In this document: positions 47,795 to 51,664 of the stretch, in pieces
Layout: every line of letters starts with the position of its first letter
Numbering within the stretch: the stretch's first letter is position 1
From: Gonocerus acuteangulatus
Taxonomy: Eukaryota > Arthropoda > Insecta > Hemiptera > Coreidae
DNA length: 64,000 bases
Assembly (NCBI GenBank): GCA_946811695.1
Contig: OX328124.1
Location: 82,774,923-82,838,922 of the forward strand
Direction: 5' to 3'
Notes under the pieces: model-generated
The model's database searches: none
What the model saw: only the letters and a program-made list of their open reading frames with translations
Told to the model about the DNA's origin: nothing
Program-made: the position numbers and the translations under genes

Positions 47795-48355
47795 CTTTTT
47801 TTTTTATCGAACTGGACTAAACTGTACTAATAATTTCATCATTCGTTAGAGGTAAAATTGATTATACTGTTATTTATTAATAAAATTCATGTTTTTGGAA
47901 GGTTTCAAGTATATTTAGAAGATAAATCCTTCGGCCCGGAAACTACTCAGCCAAAAGAGAAAGTTTTGAAAGTATTACTATGCACTGGAAGGGTCTATTA
48001 CGACTTGCTTAAGGCAAGAAAAGCAGCCGGTGCTGAAGATAAAATAGCTATTTGCAGAATTGAGCAAATCAGTCCTTTCCCATATGAAATGCTATCTAAA
48101 GACTTAGTTAACTATGATAATGCTACGTTTCATTGGGTACAGGAGGAACACAGAAATCAAGGATGGTGGTCATATGTAAAGCCCCGATTTTCTAATGTAA
48201 TGCAAATGATTAAAAAAAGAGAATCTGATTTCGCCAGAGAAGTTAATTATATTGGAAGGCAAACCTCTCCTACCACAGCAACTTCTGACGCTCTTGAACA
48301 TAAAGCACAAAAAAGCCTTTTTCTAAATGAAGCAGTCACACTTAAACCTTCATAA
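16996..48355 (+). CDS. 2-oxoglutarate dehydrogenase E1-like protein, catalytically altered paralogue (13 exons)
   Basis: The 13 exons listed below give 2925 coding bases (974 residues), close to the roughly 1020 of animal OGDH. All 12 introns are GT-AG with matching phases. The N-terminus ([20 protein letters not shown]) is basic with no acidic residue, like a mitochondrial presequence. Then come the E1 N-terminal motif ([15 protein letters not shown]), [11 protein letters not shown], the alpha/beta core ([29 protein letters not shown]), [17 protein letters not shown] and the C-terminal [10 protein letters not shown] block. Family active-site motifs are altered: HRGR to TRAR, KYHLG to KYVLG, GFTTDP to [17 protein letters not shown] to [16 protein letters not shown] to IERNH and QFGDFHN to GEEDRTS. 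In OGDH these hold thiamine diphosphate and substrate. I infer an inactive but structurally kept E1, possibly a partner or decoy subunit. A decaying pseudogene is the alternative, but no stop or frameshift is seen. Confidence 0.88.
17571..17619. repeat. (TA)n microsatellite, Gypsy target site
   Basis: A TA tract adjoining the left end of the Gypsy element at 17629. The element's 4-bp target duplication is TATA. Confidence 0.9.
17629..18207 (-). repeat. 3' LTR of the deleted Gypsy element
   Basis: 579 bp, beginning TGTTACCTCTCTGG and ending CGCTGTTACA on the + strand. It has a 19-base deletion relative to the other LTR. Confidence 0.92.
18192..20777 (-). pseudogene. Gypsy pol: RT, RNase H and integrase, two in-frame stops
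   Basis: A single - strand frame with TAG at 20207-20205 and at 19544-19542. RT lies at about 20777-20205, but the catalytic motif reads VLIDD where the neighbouring element has VYLDD. RNase H lies at about 20156-19542 ([26 protein letters not shown]). The integrase has the HHCC region and the D, D and E positions ([28 protein letters not shown]). The 5' end is joined to the protease remnant by a deletion that shifts frame. It is not expected to be active. Confidence 0.9.
20756..20941 (-). pseudogene. protease remnant of the deleted Gypsy element
   Basis: The - strand reads [17 protein letters not shown] and LGLRREFKW, matching about residues 70-100 of the neighbouring element's pol. The aspartate motif DTGA upstream is missing. 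Both flanks are deletion joints, so gag, this piece and pol lie in three different frames. Confidence 0.8.
20832..21476 (-). pseudogene. gag of the deleted Gypsy element, 3' truncated
   Basis: About 214 residues similar along their length to the Gag at 29507-28794: [15 protein letters not shown], a central [15 protein letters not shown] block and [22 protein letters not shown]. The C-terminal zinc knuckle is lost because a deletion joins Gag to the protease remnant. The start could be the ATG at about 21443 (MEDQDE) rather than the outermost one. Confidence 0.85.
21655..22254 (-). repeat. 5' LTR of the deleted Gypsy element
   Basis: 600 bp, nearly identical to 17629-18207. Transcription of the element would run leftward from here. 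Confidence 0.92.
22260..23325 (-). mobile_element. 5'-truncated Jockey-type LINE fragment
   Basis: The - strand carries RT motifs [33 protein letters not shown] and [10 protein letters not shown] (23266-22682). In a shifted frame (22869-22594) follows the thumb block [13 protein letters not shown] deletion or frameshift separates them near 22800. The 3' end carries repeated GTTAA plus T-run units (22265-22325). Endonuclease and ORF1 are absent. Confidence 0.85.
23590..23715. repeat. palindrome-rich repeat
   Basis: Two related palindromes lie here. The one at 23677-23696 (AGGCATTCTATAGAATGCCT) is a perfect 20-bp palindrome, and the one near 23609-23628 has one mismatch. TATTTCATACTTTGCC and its inverse flank them. 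It may be the end region of a small transposon. Confidence 0.6.
24135..24357 (+). CDS. OGDH-like exon 2
   Basis: Acceptor TTTTCAG, donor ATG/GTAAGT, ending in phase 1. It encodes a [20 protein letters not shown] block, matching the family's AYQxRGHHxAxLDPL, then a diverged linker to FYG. The conserved RGH is kept. Confidence 0.88.
24418..24469. repeat. (TA)n microsatellite
   Basis: TA tract about 60 bases after the exon 2 donor and directly left of the TIR element at 24473. Confidence 0.9.
24473..25069. mobile_element. TIR element of about 600 bp with a nested palindrome
   Basis: Terminal inverted repeats of about 60 bp begin GGTACTTACGTATTAGCG (24473) and end with the inverse CGCTAATACGTAAGTACC (25069). 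Both arms contain GCAGGTTAAAGAG and a GGTCTC/GATC block. No transposase is present. A second palindromic element (24605-24717) sits inside. Confidence 0.75.
24605..24717. mobile_element. palindromic MITE-like element
   Basis: Arms starting CTAGAGTTTTGATATAA and ending in the inverse of CTAGAGTTTAGATATAA, around a centre with AACGCGTAGCA and TGCTATGCGTTTCC. The GAGCGAGCGTAGCGAGCGG block occurs here on the - strand and at about 23430-23450 on the + strand, so the sequence is dispersed. Confidence 0.6.
25162..25552 (-). repeat. 3' LTR
   Basis: 391 bp. On the - strand it starts TGTAGCACCACG and is preceded by the polypurine tract GGGGGGAAGTGA. Confidence 0.92.
25553..26200 (-). pseudogene. integrase C-terminus, in a shifted frame
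   Basis: 215 codons of open frame starting inside the integrase catalytic region. [34 protein letters not shown] and a Thr/Pro-rich tail align with the C-terminal half of the pol at 18192. The break from the upstream pol frame lies near 26160-26170. It belongs to the same ancestral pol and is not a separate gene. Confidence 0.88.
26122..28734 (-). pseudogene. Gypsy pol: protease, RT, RNase H and integrase N-terminal part
   Basis: 870 codons. The protease active site DTGA lies at about residues 48-51 and the RT motif YLDD at 343-346. RNase H follows ([26 protein letters not shown]). The integrase has its HHCC zinc region, then the catalytic D, D and E in [19 protein letters not shown] and NGVVERWHR. 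The frame is lost just after the catalytic Glu and resumes in the frame of 26200-25553. Gag lies upstream in another frame, consistent with expression of pol by ribosomal frameshifting. Confidence 0.92.
28719..28772 (-). other. CHCC zinc knuckle of Gag
   Basis: On the - strand, in the Gag frame but after a TAG, the peptide [18 protein letters not shown] carries a C-x2-H-...-C-x3-C pattern. CsRn1-clade Gags are known for CHCC instead of CCHC knuckles. It overlaps the start of the pol frame. Confidence 0.75.
28794..29507 (-). CDS. Gypsy gag, ending in a stop before the zinc knuckle
   Basis: 237 codons from ATG 29507. The core holds [20 protein letters not shown], the [16 protein letters not shown] block and [18 protein letters not shown], typical of this clade's short Gag. 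An Arg/Ser-rich tail (RSRGRERSR) ends at TAG 28796-28794. The same frame continues beyond the stop into the CHCC knuckle, so the stop is either an inactivating mutation or a readthrough point. Confidence 0.88.
   Translation of the reverse strand: MISEDDMKEEMQTEETQVSATGPGANIRIPPFWRADPELWFCQADAVFATSKILSSRIKFQMVVANLEFEVLRQVSDLVKNPPADPYEALKCRLISTYAESENLRIRRLLEDKRLAEGERPSQFLNELKRLAGASVSTELLRTMWLKALPERMQATLAVTTEQSVDKLAEIADRIAEIYEPSVSQVTSQSTQPHTHSSTSVSQLEEMMQKLTLEISELKNQIARDRGSRSRGRERSR
29503..29521 (-). promoter_or_regulatory. tRNA-Trp primer binding site
   Basis: GATCACGTCGGGGTCACCA on the + strand equals the 3' end of tRNA-Trp with CCA. On the - strand it follows the 5' LTR after one spacer base, where reverse transcription would start. 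Confidence 0.85.
29522..29911 (-). repeat. 5' LTR
   Basis: 390 bp, almost identical to 25162-25552, which indicates a fairly recent insertion. Confidence 0.92.
30400..31010 (-). mobile_element. decayed family A copy
   Basis: The - strand contains blocks recognisable from 15600-16250: the tract before AAATATTTTATTTTTAGACG, the CGGTTTGGGAATCGTGG stretch and GAGTCGGAGAAATAAGTG. It is much diverged, and its ends are not defined. Confidence 0.4.
31170..31300 (-). repeat. dispersed repeat block shared with 44109-44580
   Basis: The - strand reads TTGTTCCTTATACAAATCTACACCGTTTGACCGATTTTGACCAAACTTGGCACACAGG in pieces, matching the about 120-bp units inside the element at 43334-44945. Confidence 0.65.
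31358..31484. repeat. two (TA)n tracts
   Basis: TA tracts at 31358-31406 and 31423-31484 end about 75 bases before the exon 3 acceptor. Confidence 0.9.
31560..31904 (+). CDS. OGDH-like exon 3
   Basis: Acceptor ATTTTAG, donor TTTTAG/GTATGA, entering in phase 1 and leaving in phase 1. It encodes [22 protein letters not shown], a block with [12 protein letters not shown], the [27 protein letters not shown] region in shorter form, [17 protein letters not shown] and SFVLG. These match the OGDH core, including the conserved GCEVLIPAL segment. Confidence 0.92.
31905..32921 (+). other. OGDH-like intron 3 with a partial family A copy
   Basis: Family A sequence starts TTAGCGCGCTTC at 32356 and continues to about 32745 without the TA tract. 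The rest is AT-rich. Confidence 0.6.
32922..33193 (+). CDS. OGDH-like exon 4, altered ThDP and substrate motifs
   Basis: Acceptor GTCTATAG, donor CGG/GTAAAG, ending in phase 0. It reads [19 protein letters not shown] where the family has [14 protein letters not shown], so the active-site His (His260 in E. coli E1o) is replaced and one residue is inserted. DDKYVLG stands for DVKYHLG, losing the second active-site His (His298). [18 protein letters not shown] is well kept. An open frame continues into the intron to 33367 but does not resemble the family. Confidence 0.88.
33194..34982 (+). other. OGDH-like intron 4 with a SINE
   Basis: AT-rich apart from a GC-richer first 200 bases. It holds the SINE at 34193-34387. 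Confidence 0.6.
34193..34387 (-). mobile_element. tRNA-derived SINE, copy 2
   Basis: Same family as 6367-6575, with B-box GGGTTCGATTCCC on the - strand. It is flanked by the 10-bp duplication TTTAATATTA (34183-34192 and 34388-34397). Confidence 0.8.
34983..35111 (+). CDS. OGDH-like exon 5
   Basis: 43 codons in phase 0, acceptor ATTACAG, donor CAA/GTAAGT. It encodes [19 protein letters not shown] and ends IVLTDQ. The Asp of HGD, a metal ligand in E1, is kept. The family's NNQ becomes TDQ, so the second metal ligand is Asp instead of Asn. Confidence 0.9.
35112..35808 (+). other. OGDH-like intron 5
   Basis: About 700 AT-rich bases. I see nothing recognisable in it. Confidence 0.6.
35809..35975 (+). 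CDS. OGDH-like exon 6
   Basis: Acceptor TTACAG, donor AATC/GTAAGA, ending in phase 2. [12 protein letters not shown] replaces the family's GFTTDPRMARSS. Then [20 protein letters not shown] closely matches [20 protein letters not shown]. Confidence 0.9.
36056..36191 (+). CDS. OGDH-like exon 7
   Basis: Acceptor TTTTTAG after a long T run, donor GGC/GTAAGT, ending in phase 0. [20 protein letters not shown] stands where OGDH has [20 protein letters not shown], so the RNGHNE active-site loop is replaced. [11 protein letters not shown] is kept. Confidence 0.9.
37171..37839 (+). pseudogene. LINE ORF2: endonuclease end and linker
   Basis: 222 codons from inside the endonuclease ([13 protein letters not shown] near the start) to the stop created by the AT-rich inverted duplication at 37790-37910. 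The same frame upstream carries the rest of the endonuclease, broken by a few mutations. Confidence 0.85.
37790..37950. repeat. local inverted plus direct duplication inside the LINE ORF
   Basis: The phrase AATATACTGGCTCAACACTATA occurs forward near 37764, inverted near 37887-37908, and forward again near 37924. The inverted and last copies form a hairpin of about 23 bp. Between them are iterated ATTAATATAGATTTT units. It splits the LINE frame. Confidence 0.85.
37894..39468 (+). CDS. LINE ORF2: reverse transcriptase and C-terminus
   Basis: 524 codons, open to the stop at 39468. Motifs in order: [69 protein letters not shown] and the catalytic YADD at 38767-38778. Then come KYLGLHLD and the thumb block [14 protein letters not shown]. 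The RT domain itself looks undamaged. The real ORF began upstream and is broken at 37790-37910. Confidence 0.92.
   Translation: MLSQYISDKANILAQHYIKIHFQNIGLGIRNHTNRINKFSDKYINDNCNTAITPINELTNIYEVRKIIKSLKKKSPGKDNIPVVFIKQITHKAIVELVNIINKVLQLKYFPNSWKDSKIIPIAKPGKDNKLVQNYRPISLLNILSKITEKIKLKRLDKFILRNNILRNDQFGFRSKHSTTAQLCRLVDHITGEFNNKKHTGLITIDAEKAFDTVWHQGLIFKLNQYRVPTHLILLIHSFITGRSFTVQINNTESVAKFPAAGLPQGSVLSPILYNIYINDLPNTKNVHTYLYADDLAFSSSSYRIDTIRNRLTEALTKISKLYLKRKIKINLDKTEFIIFTKRRPRDCSPIRMPNGTELSCRDSVKYLGLHLDRGLTFTDHVNNTCNKSIKAMFIMYPYFNRQSTLSNQNKTLIYKLCIRPILTYACPVWSYTSNYNYKKIQIIQNKCLRIITNQPIYTKINKLHSLANIISLKTFIRNLAKKFFFYRCKLNKNNLIKNLGNYNKNSLKRYVHKRLKHIFLKYL
40703..40837 (+). CDS. OGDH-like exon 8
   Basis: 45 codons, acceptor CTTTCAG, donor GAG/GTATAT, phase 0. 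It ends [14 protein letters not shown], matching the family's IKHWLDSPWPGFF. Confidence 0.9.
41023..41226 (+). mobile_element. tRNA-derived SINE, copy 3
   Basis: Sense orientation in intron 8, with a diverged B-box (GGTTGGATTCC) and the body GCATCAGCCCTATCCTGGC. Flanked by the 12-bp duplication ATTATGAAATAT (41011-41022 and 41227-41238). Confidence 0.85.
41352..41555 (+). CDS. OGDH-like exon 9
   Basis: 68 codons, acceptor TTTTTCAG, donor CAG/GTACGT, phase 0. It encodes a diverged middle segment ending [18 protein letters not shown], which aligns with the family's TVDWALAEYMAFGSLL. The Glu of AMAEN aligns with the Glu of ALAEY. Confidence 0.88.
41556..42572 (+). other. OGDH-like intron 9
   Basis: About 1 kb, AT-rich. 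I see no recognisable element. Confidence 0.5.
42573..42737 (+). CDS. OGDH-like exon 10, altered His motif
   Basis: 55 codons, acceptor TTTTTAG, donor GAG/GTATAT, phase 0. [11 protein letters not shown] matches [23 protein letters not shown] replaces the family's ERGTFSHRHHVL, removing the histidines. YYTVCNSLS is kept. Confidence 0.9.
43128..43314 (+). CDS. OGDH-like exon 11
   Basis: Acceptor TTCCTAG, donor GAAG/GTACAT, ending in phase 1. [20 protein letters not shown] is followed by [10 protein letters not shown] where the family has AQFGDFHNTAQ, losing the GDF-N signature. [17 protein letters not shown] is close to the family. The donor lies 20 bp from the TIR element at 43334. Confidence 0.9.
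43334..44945. mobile_element. 1.6-kb TIR element with 10-bp target duplication
   Basis: Ends are ATGGGCGTATATA and its inverse TATATACGCCCAT. Both flanks carry GATTCCTTAC (43324-43333 and 44946-44955). Near the left end is GGGGGCTGCAGCCCCCT, a strong GC palindrome. Four about 120-bp tandem units start at 44109, 44226, 44349 and 44473. No transposase is seen. TSDs of 8-10 bp are usual for Mutator-like elements, so that class is a guess. Confidence 0.78.
44109..44580. repeat. four tandem units of about 120 bp
   Basis: Each unit carries AGCTGTCTGTCTG, TTGTTCCTTATACAAATTC, CACCGTTTGACCGATTTTGA and CTTGGCACACAGGTAGG with differences. The same phrase occurs singly at 31170-31300. Confidence 0.85.
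44956..46456 (+). other. rest of OGDH-like intron 11
   Basis: It holds a poly-A tract of about 40 bases at 45118-45157 and T-rich runs near 45475 and 45820. No gene is supported; the open frame at 45632-46048 shows no family likeness. Confidence 0.5.
46457..46727 (+). CDS. OGDH-like exon 12
   Basis: The acceptor is the AG of TTAATAG, chosen over the nearby GGCAG because only it keeps the frame. The donor is AAGAA/GTACGT, ending in phase 2. [13 protein letters not shown] and [20 protein letters not shown] match the family's [13 protein letters not shown] and NFFHVLRRQILLPFRKPLII. Confidence 0.9.
46728..47901 (+). other. OGDH-like intron 12
   Basis: It contains a poly-T tract of about 45 bases at 47752-47795 and AT-rich sequence. 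No gene is seen. Confidence 0.5.
47902..48355 (+). CDS. OGDH-like exon 13 and stop
   Basis: Acceptor GGAAG/GTTTC. It encodes [33 protein letters not shown] and [19 protein letters not shown], all closely matching the C-terminal domain of OGDH, then a diverged tail to TAA 48353-48355. Confidence 0.92.
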
Positions 48356-48406
48356 TAACTTTTATATAAGAAGAAATATATAAACTCCTAATTTTATTTT
48401 ATTTTA

Positions 48407-48412
48407 AATAAA
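48407..48412 (+). terminator. polyadenylation signal of the OGDH-like gene
   Basis: AATAAA 52 bases after the stop codon. Confidence 0.6.
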
Positions 48413-48772
48413 ACTAAAAATATAATTTGTATGGCTTCATTACTGACAATTAATAATTTCTTATCAGCAAAATTTTTCTGGGAGGTGACAAAAAGTGTCA
48501 ACAAAATTTGTAAAAGTCATTTGTATAAATAGGCTTCAAGCTACATTTTTTATGTGTATATTGGCAAGGTGGGTCCAATTAAAGCATTATGAATTTTTTT
48601 ATCATTTACAATTTTTGAAAAAAAAGTGGCAACAATAGAATTTTTGTTTTAGATACTCCAAAATGACATATTAAGTCAAATTTTTTGGGGTCTTTGTATA
48701 TTTTCTAAAATATCTTGAAAACAATTGTAACAGTAACACAAACAGTTTTGTGTTTAACTGCTATTCACATGG

Positions 48773-48870
48773 GTGACCAACCACGTGCTGTTGGCATTAT
48801 AAAAGGGCGGCAACCTATAGATAGCCCGGCGTTAATAGCCCAAATGTTTATACGCCGTTAAACCTTAAAA
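48773..48870 (+). mobile_element. 5'-truncated SINE fragment
   Basis: Matches the 3' half of the SINE (AAAAGGGCGGCAACCTATAG, then ATAGCCC and TTAAACCTT), followed by an A-rich tail to 48899. Confidence 0.6.
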
Positions 48871-49119
48871 AAAAAAAATAAAAAAAAAAAAAAAAAAAAT
48901 GCTATTTACTTAATTGCCTCAAAATAGAAAAAAAGAGAATATGGTCTCATGAACTAAACATACTCCAGCAATTTCTTTTAAATCTAAACTCATTCGCATG
49001 GTTTTGTTCTCATCAGGGCACCAAAGTATGTGCACAATAATATATATATATATAAAGTGAATTAGAGTACATCTTACTTTTTTACTCATAAAATATATTC
49101 ATATGATTGACACAAATAA

Positions 49120-49125
49120 TTTATT
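49120..49125 (-). terminator. PEX10: polyadenylation signal of PEX10
   Basis: AATAAA on the - strand, about 115 bases after the PEX10 stop. Confidence 0.5.
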
Positions 49126-49239
49126 TTAGCTTTGTATGTGTCCTTGAATTTATGAACCACTAATTTACATTAAATTATCACAGACCTCGATATCACATGT
49201 TTTAACTATTGAATAATTTTATGTAAAATTAAATAACAG

Positions 49240-49602
49240 TTACAAATAATTCATGAGAGGAATAAGTCTACCCTGAACAATGGGCTCCCTACATATGGGG
49301 CATTTCTCTTGATTTTGCACCCAATCATTAATACAATACCAACAAAATATATGACCGCACATTGTTGCTGTTGGATTTTTTAATGAACTAAGACACATTG
49401 TACAATTCCTTGATGATCTACTCCCGTAAGTAGTAACTGGTTCAACAAGATCGCCACTTGATTGTAAAACACTACAGTCACTTTTCCAAAAATCATGCAA
49501 TGTTTGGATACTAAATAATATAAAATTAGCCAATGTGATTCCACCAAGAATTCGAAATCCAAACAATGACTTTCTATCTCGAAGCCAATAACGAATTATA
49601 AC
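49240..49602 (-). CDS. PEX10: PEX10 exon 4 with the RING finger
   Basis: 121 codons including the stop, acceptor TTTTTCAG, phase 0. It holds a membrane-type segment and the complete RING near the C-terminus, ending IPLMNYL. Confidence 0.93.
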   Translation of the reverse strand, partial: VIIRYWLRDRKSLFGFRILGGITLANFILFSIQTLHDFWKSDCSVLQSSGDLVEPVTTYGSRSSRNCTMCLSSLKNPTATMCGHIFCWYCINDWVQNQEKCPICREPIVQGRLIPLMNYL

Positions 49603-50666
49603 CTGAAAAAGATAAAGTAATTAATTACCAAGAAATTATATTGTTAAAAAAAATTCTTTTTATATCATCAGTTAATGTTTGCATGAAAATTTGTACTTAC
49701 ATAGTGTATATTTGTCAGTCTTTTAGACAAGTGATAGGTGTCCCAATTACAATAAAATATTGCTTTATGTAATAATTCAACTGATGGGAGAAAAGCTTTA
49801 ACTAGAGTAATCCACTTCAATAATTGGCTCTTTGCCTCAGGACGCATTTCTTCGCTTTTCCTGATGTTCTTTTCAAGTTCTAAGAGAAAAATGTCGGCTA
49901 AACGTTGACCAAAGCAATGGAAAATGATCATTGTTAAGCGATTCTGAAATTTAATGTATATTGGGCTAAATATAACTGCTTCCATTATAGAAATTATCTT
50001 ATTTTTAATAATAGTTTATGTATTGGAATAAAAATATATAAATATTAAAATGGATAACTAACAATGCGGGGTGGTATCGATTTGAATGTCCCATCCATTT
50101 GCAATATTCCTGTATATTCTTCACCTAAAGTCTGAAGACTACAGAGAGTTGTATTGCCATAATAGATTAGCTGGCCTAAATTCTGAATAAGTGATTTATG
50201 TTGTATAAGGCGCCTTGGTCCTGTTAAAGAGTTTTAATAAGCAGTTTATAAAAGGATATTTAATTGAAAAACGGAAACAGTAAATCCTGTCCAAATCTCT
50301 TCTAACCTAATCTACATTTTCAAATATTATGTCAATTGTTAGAGCACCAGATAAATCTTTCTCAGCTTAGTAAAAATAAAGAATATTCATCCTTTTAAGT
50401 TTTTGATAAGGTCTTTCTAGAAGAATTGTTATGCTTGGTCAGTTTATTTACAAAACGACCGCAAGTGATCTATTGGCTCAAATTAATAACATTTTGCTTC
50501 ACTTAAAAACTTGAGGGGACAAGATTTACCATTGGAGAACCTTATTATAGTTACCTGCAAACCTAAGGACTACTTCTTCACACATTTTTTGTAATTTATT
50601 AACAACAAAATCATCCTTCTGGGAAGCCCTTAAAATTTCCGCAGGGCCAGCTTTTAGAAACACCAT
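49240..50666 (-). CDS. PEX10: PEX10, peroxisome biogenesis RING E3 ubiquitin ligase (4 exons)
   Basis: Four exons (50666-50555, 50220-50063, 49943-49701, 49602-49240) join in phase to 291 residues, a little under the roughly 326 of human PEX10. PEX10, PEX2 and PEX12 form the peroxisomal membrane ligase that recycles the import receptor PEX5. The N-terminal part holds the family's QTLGEEYTGILQ block. The middle has hydrophobic segments, the HLSKRLTNIHY block and a further membrane-type stretch (GGITLANFILFSIQ). The C-terminus is a C3HC4 RING: CTMC, CGHIFCWYC, CPICREP. All zinc ligands are present, so a working protein is expected. Its 3' end faces the OGDH-like gene. Confidence 0.93.
49701..49943 (-). 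CDS. PEX10: PEX10 exon 3
   Basis: 81 codons, acceptor AAATTTCAG before AATCGC, donor TAT/GTAAGT, phase 0. The longer open frame to 49985 starts inside the intron and is not the start of the protein. It ends with the HLSKRLTNIHY block. Confidence 0.88.
50063..50220 (-). CDS. PEX10: PEX10 exon 2
   Basis: Acceptor TTTAACAG, donor CGCATT/GTTAGT, entering in phase 1 and ending in phase 0. It encodes LGQLIYYGNTTLCSLQTLG, which matches the conserved YFGLTTLAGYQTLGEEY region. Confidence 0.88.
50555..50666 (-). CDS. PEX10: PEX10 exon 1
   Basis: ATG at 50666-50664, donor TTGCAG/GTAACT, ending in phase 1. It encodes AGPAEILRASQKDDF, like the human SPPEVIRAAQKDEYY. Confidence 0.85.
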
Positions 50667-51116
50667 ATTTGCAAATACAATAACACTTTCAGGAAAATTT
50701 AGGGACTGTTGTATTTAGCCAATACAATTACAAAAAAAGTTCCTATTTTTATAAATACGATGGCTTTTCATAGTATCTTGAATTAAGAGAATACTTGAGA
50801 GCTGCCACCGAGAATTATCTAGAGAAATATTGACAAGAGAGGTTAACAGCTCATGTTTACGGGGAAGGTTACGCTGTAGCCTTTGCCAAGGAGGAGCTTG
50901 GTTCAAGATCGGCGAGAAAGAAACGTAGGTAACGCTTGAAAATCATCTGTTGTTCTGGACGTATCAAGCTGCAGACCTATTTGCCTTTAAATATACCTGT
51001 GAATAACTGGCGACGTATTCTTAAGGAACACAAATGGTGACATTGGGACCTTTAGACCCATGCGTCTTCTTATTTCTTTCTTCTTAGACCCATGCGACTC
51101 TTCCTTATCTTAATCT
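50667..51116. other. PEX10: upstream region of PEX10
   Basis: Presumed promoter and 5' flank. I see no clear TATA box or other gene. Confidence 0.4.
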
Positions 51117-51240
51117 TGGAGGCCCGCTGGCGTGATTAGATTCTCACTAGGGGAGATGGCCCTTCTTTCAAAAAAAGATAAATCATCCCGAAAACATTTG
51201 TCTAGTATAAGTGGACATTAATGTTTAAATAAATAAATAT
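51117..51240 (+). mobile_element. diverged SINE copy
   Basis: It reads GAGGCCCGCTGGCGTGATTAG, a degenerate B-box region (AGATTCTCACTAGGGG), then a shortened body and AAATAAATAAATA. It is older than copies 1-3. Confidence 0.5.
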
Positions 51241-51459
51241 TCTAATTCCAAAGAAATAAATTAATGTAATTAGTTCGAAAAAGTAGCAAATAACACAATC
51301 AAATCAAATATAAATTTATATAATGTTCATTTATTTATTTAAATTTTAACATCTACTTATGCATAACACATACAATTTTTGCAAATGGATATTATTGAAA
51401 CTAGCTTGATACACTGGCAGCGAATTGTTGCAGTATTTTTCCCTCTCTTTGAGATTTGG

Positions 51460-51664
51460 TGATCAAATTCCACCTTGTTCTCTGATTTTTAGTATGTCTA
51501 CATTATTATCCTCGTTTGCTGTTCCTCCTGGAGCATTTGGACCGGACATATTCTTAATTAGCGTCCGTAGTTTTAGACGAATATTGTACACTCTACTTTT
51601 CAGTTTGGGAAGAATAAGATCCCTTCCTAAAGTTTTTAAAAATTGGAAAAGTTGAATTTATTTG
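51460..51664 (-). other. possible small exon, unrecognised
   Basis: The - strand is open for about 65 codons (FQFLKTLGRDLILPKLKSRV, then an internal ATG beginning MSGPNAPGGTANEDNN) up to TGA. An acceptor-like CTTTAG lies before GRDLIL and a donor-like CAAG/GTGGAA before the stop. The composition looks more coding than its surroundings. No family is recognised. Confidence 0.25.

Noticed and set aside
49944..49985. PEX10 start at 49985
   Set aside because: An acceptor AAATTTCAG lies at 49944, and the family alignment joins to exons 2 and 1 upstream.
49668..50666. PEX2 or PEX12 instead of PEX10
   Set aside because: The C-terminal C3HC4 RING with CGHIFCWYC and CPICREP and the QTLGEEY block fit PEX10. 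PEX12 lacks a full set of zinc ligands.
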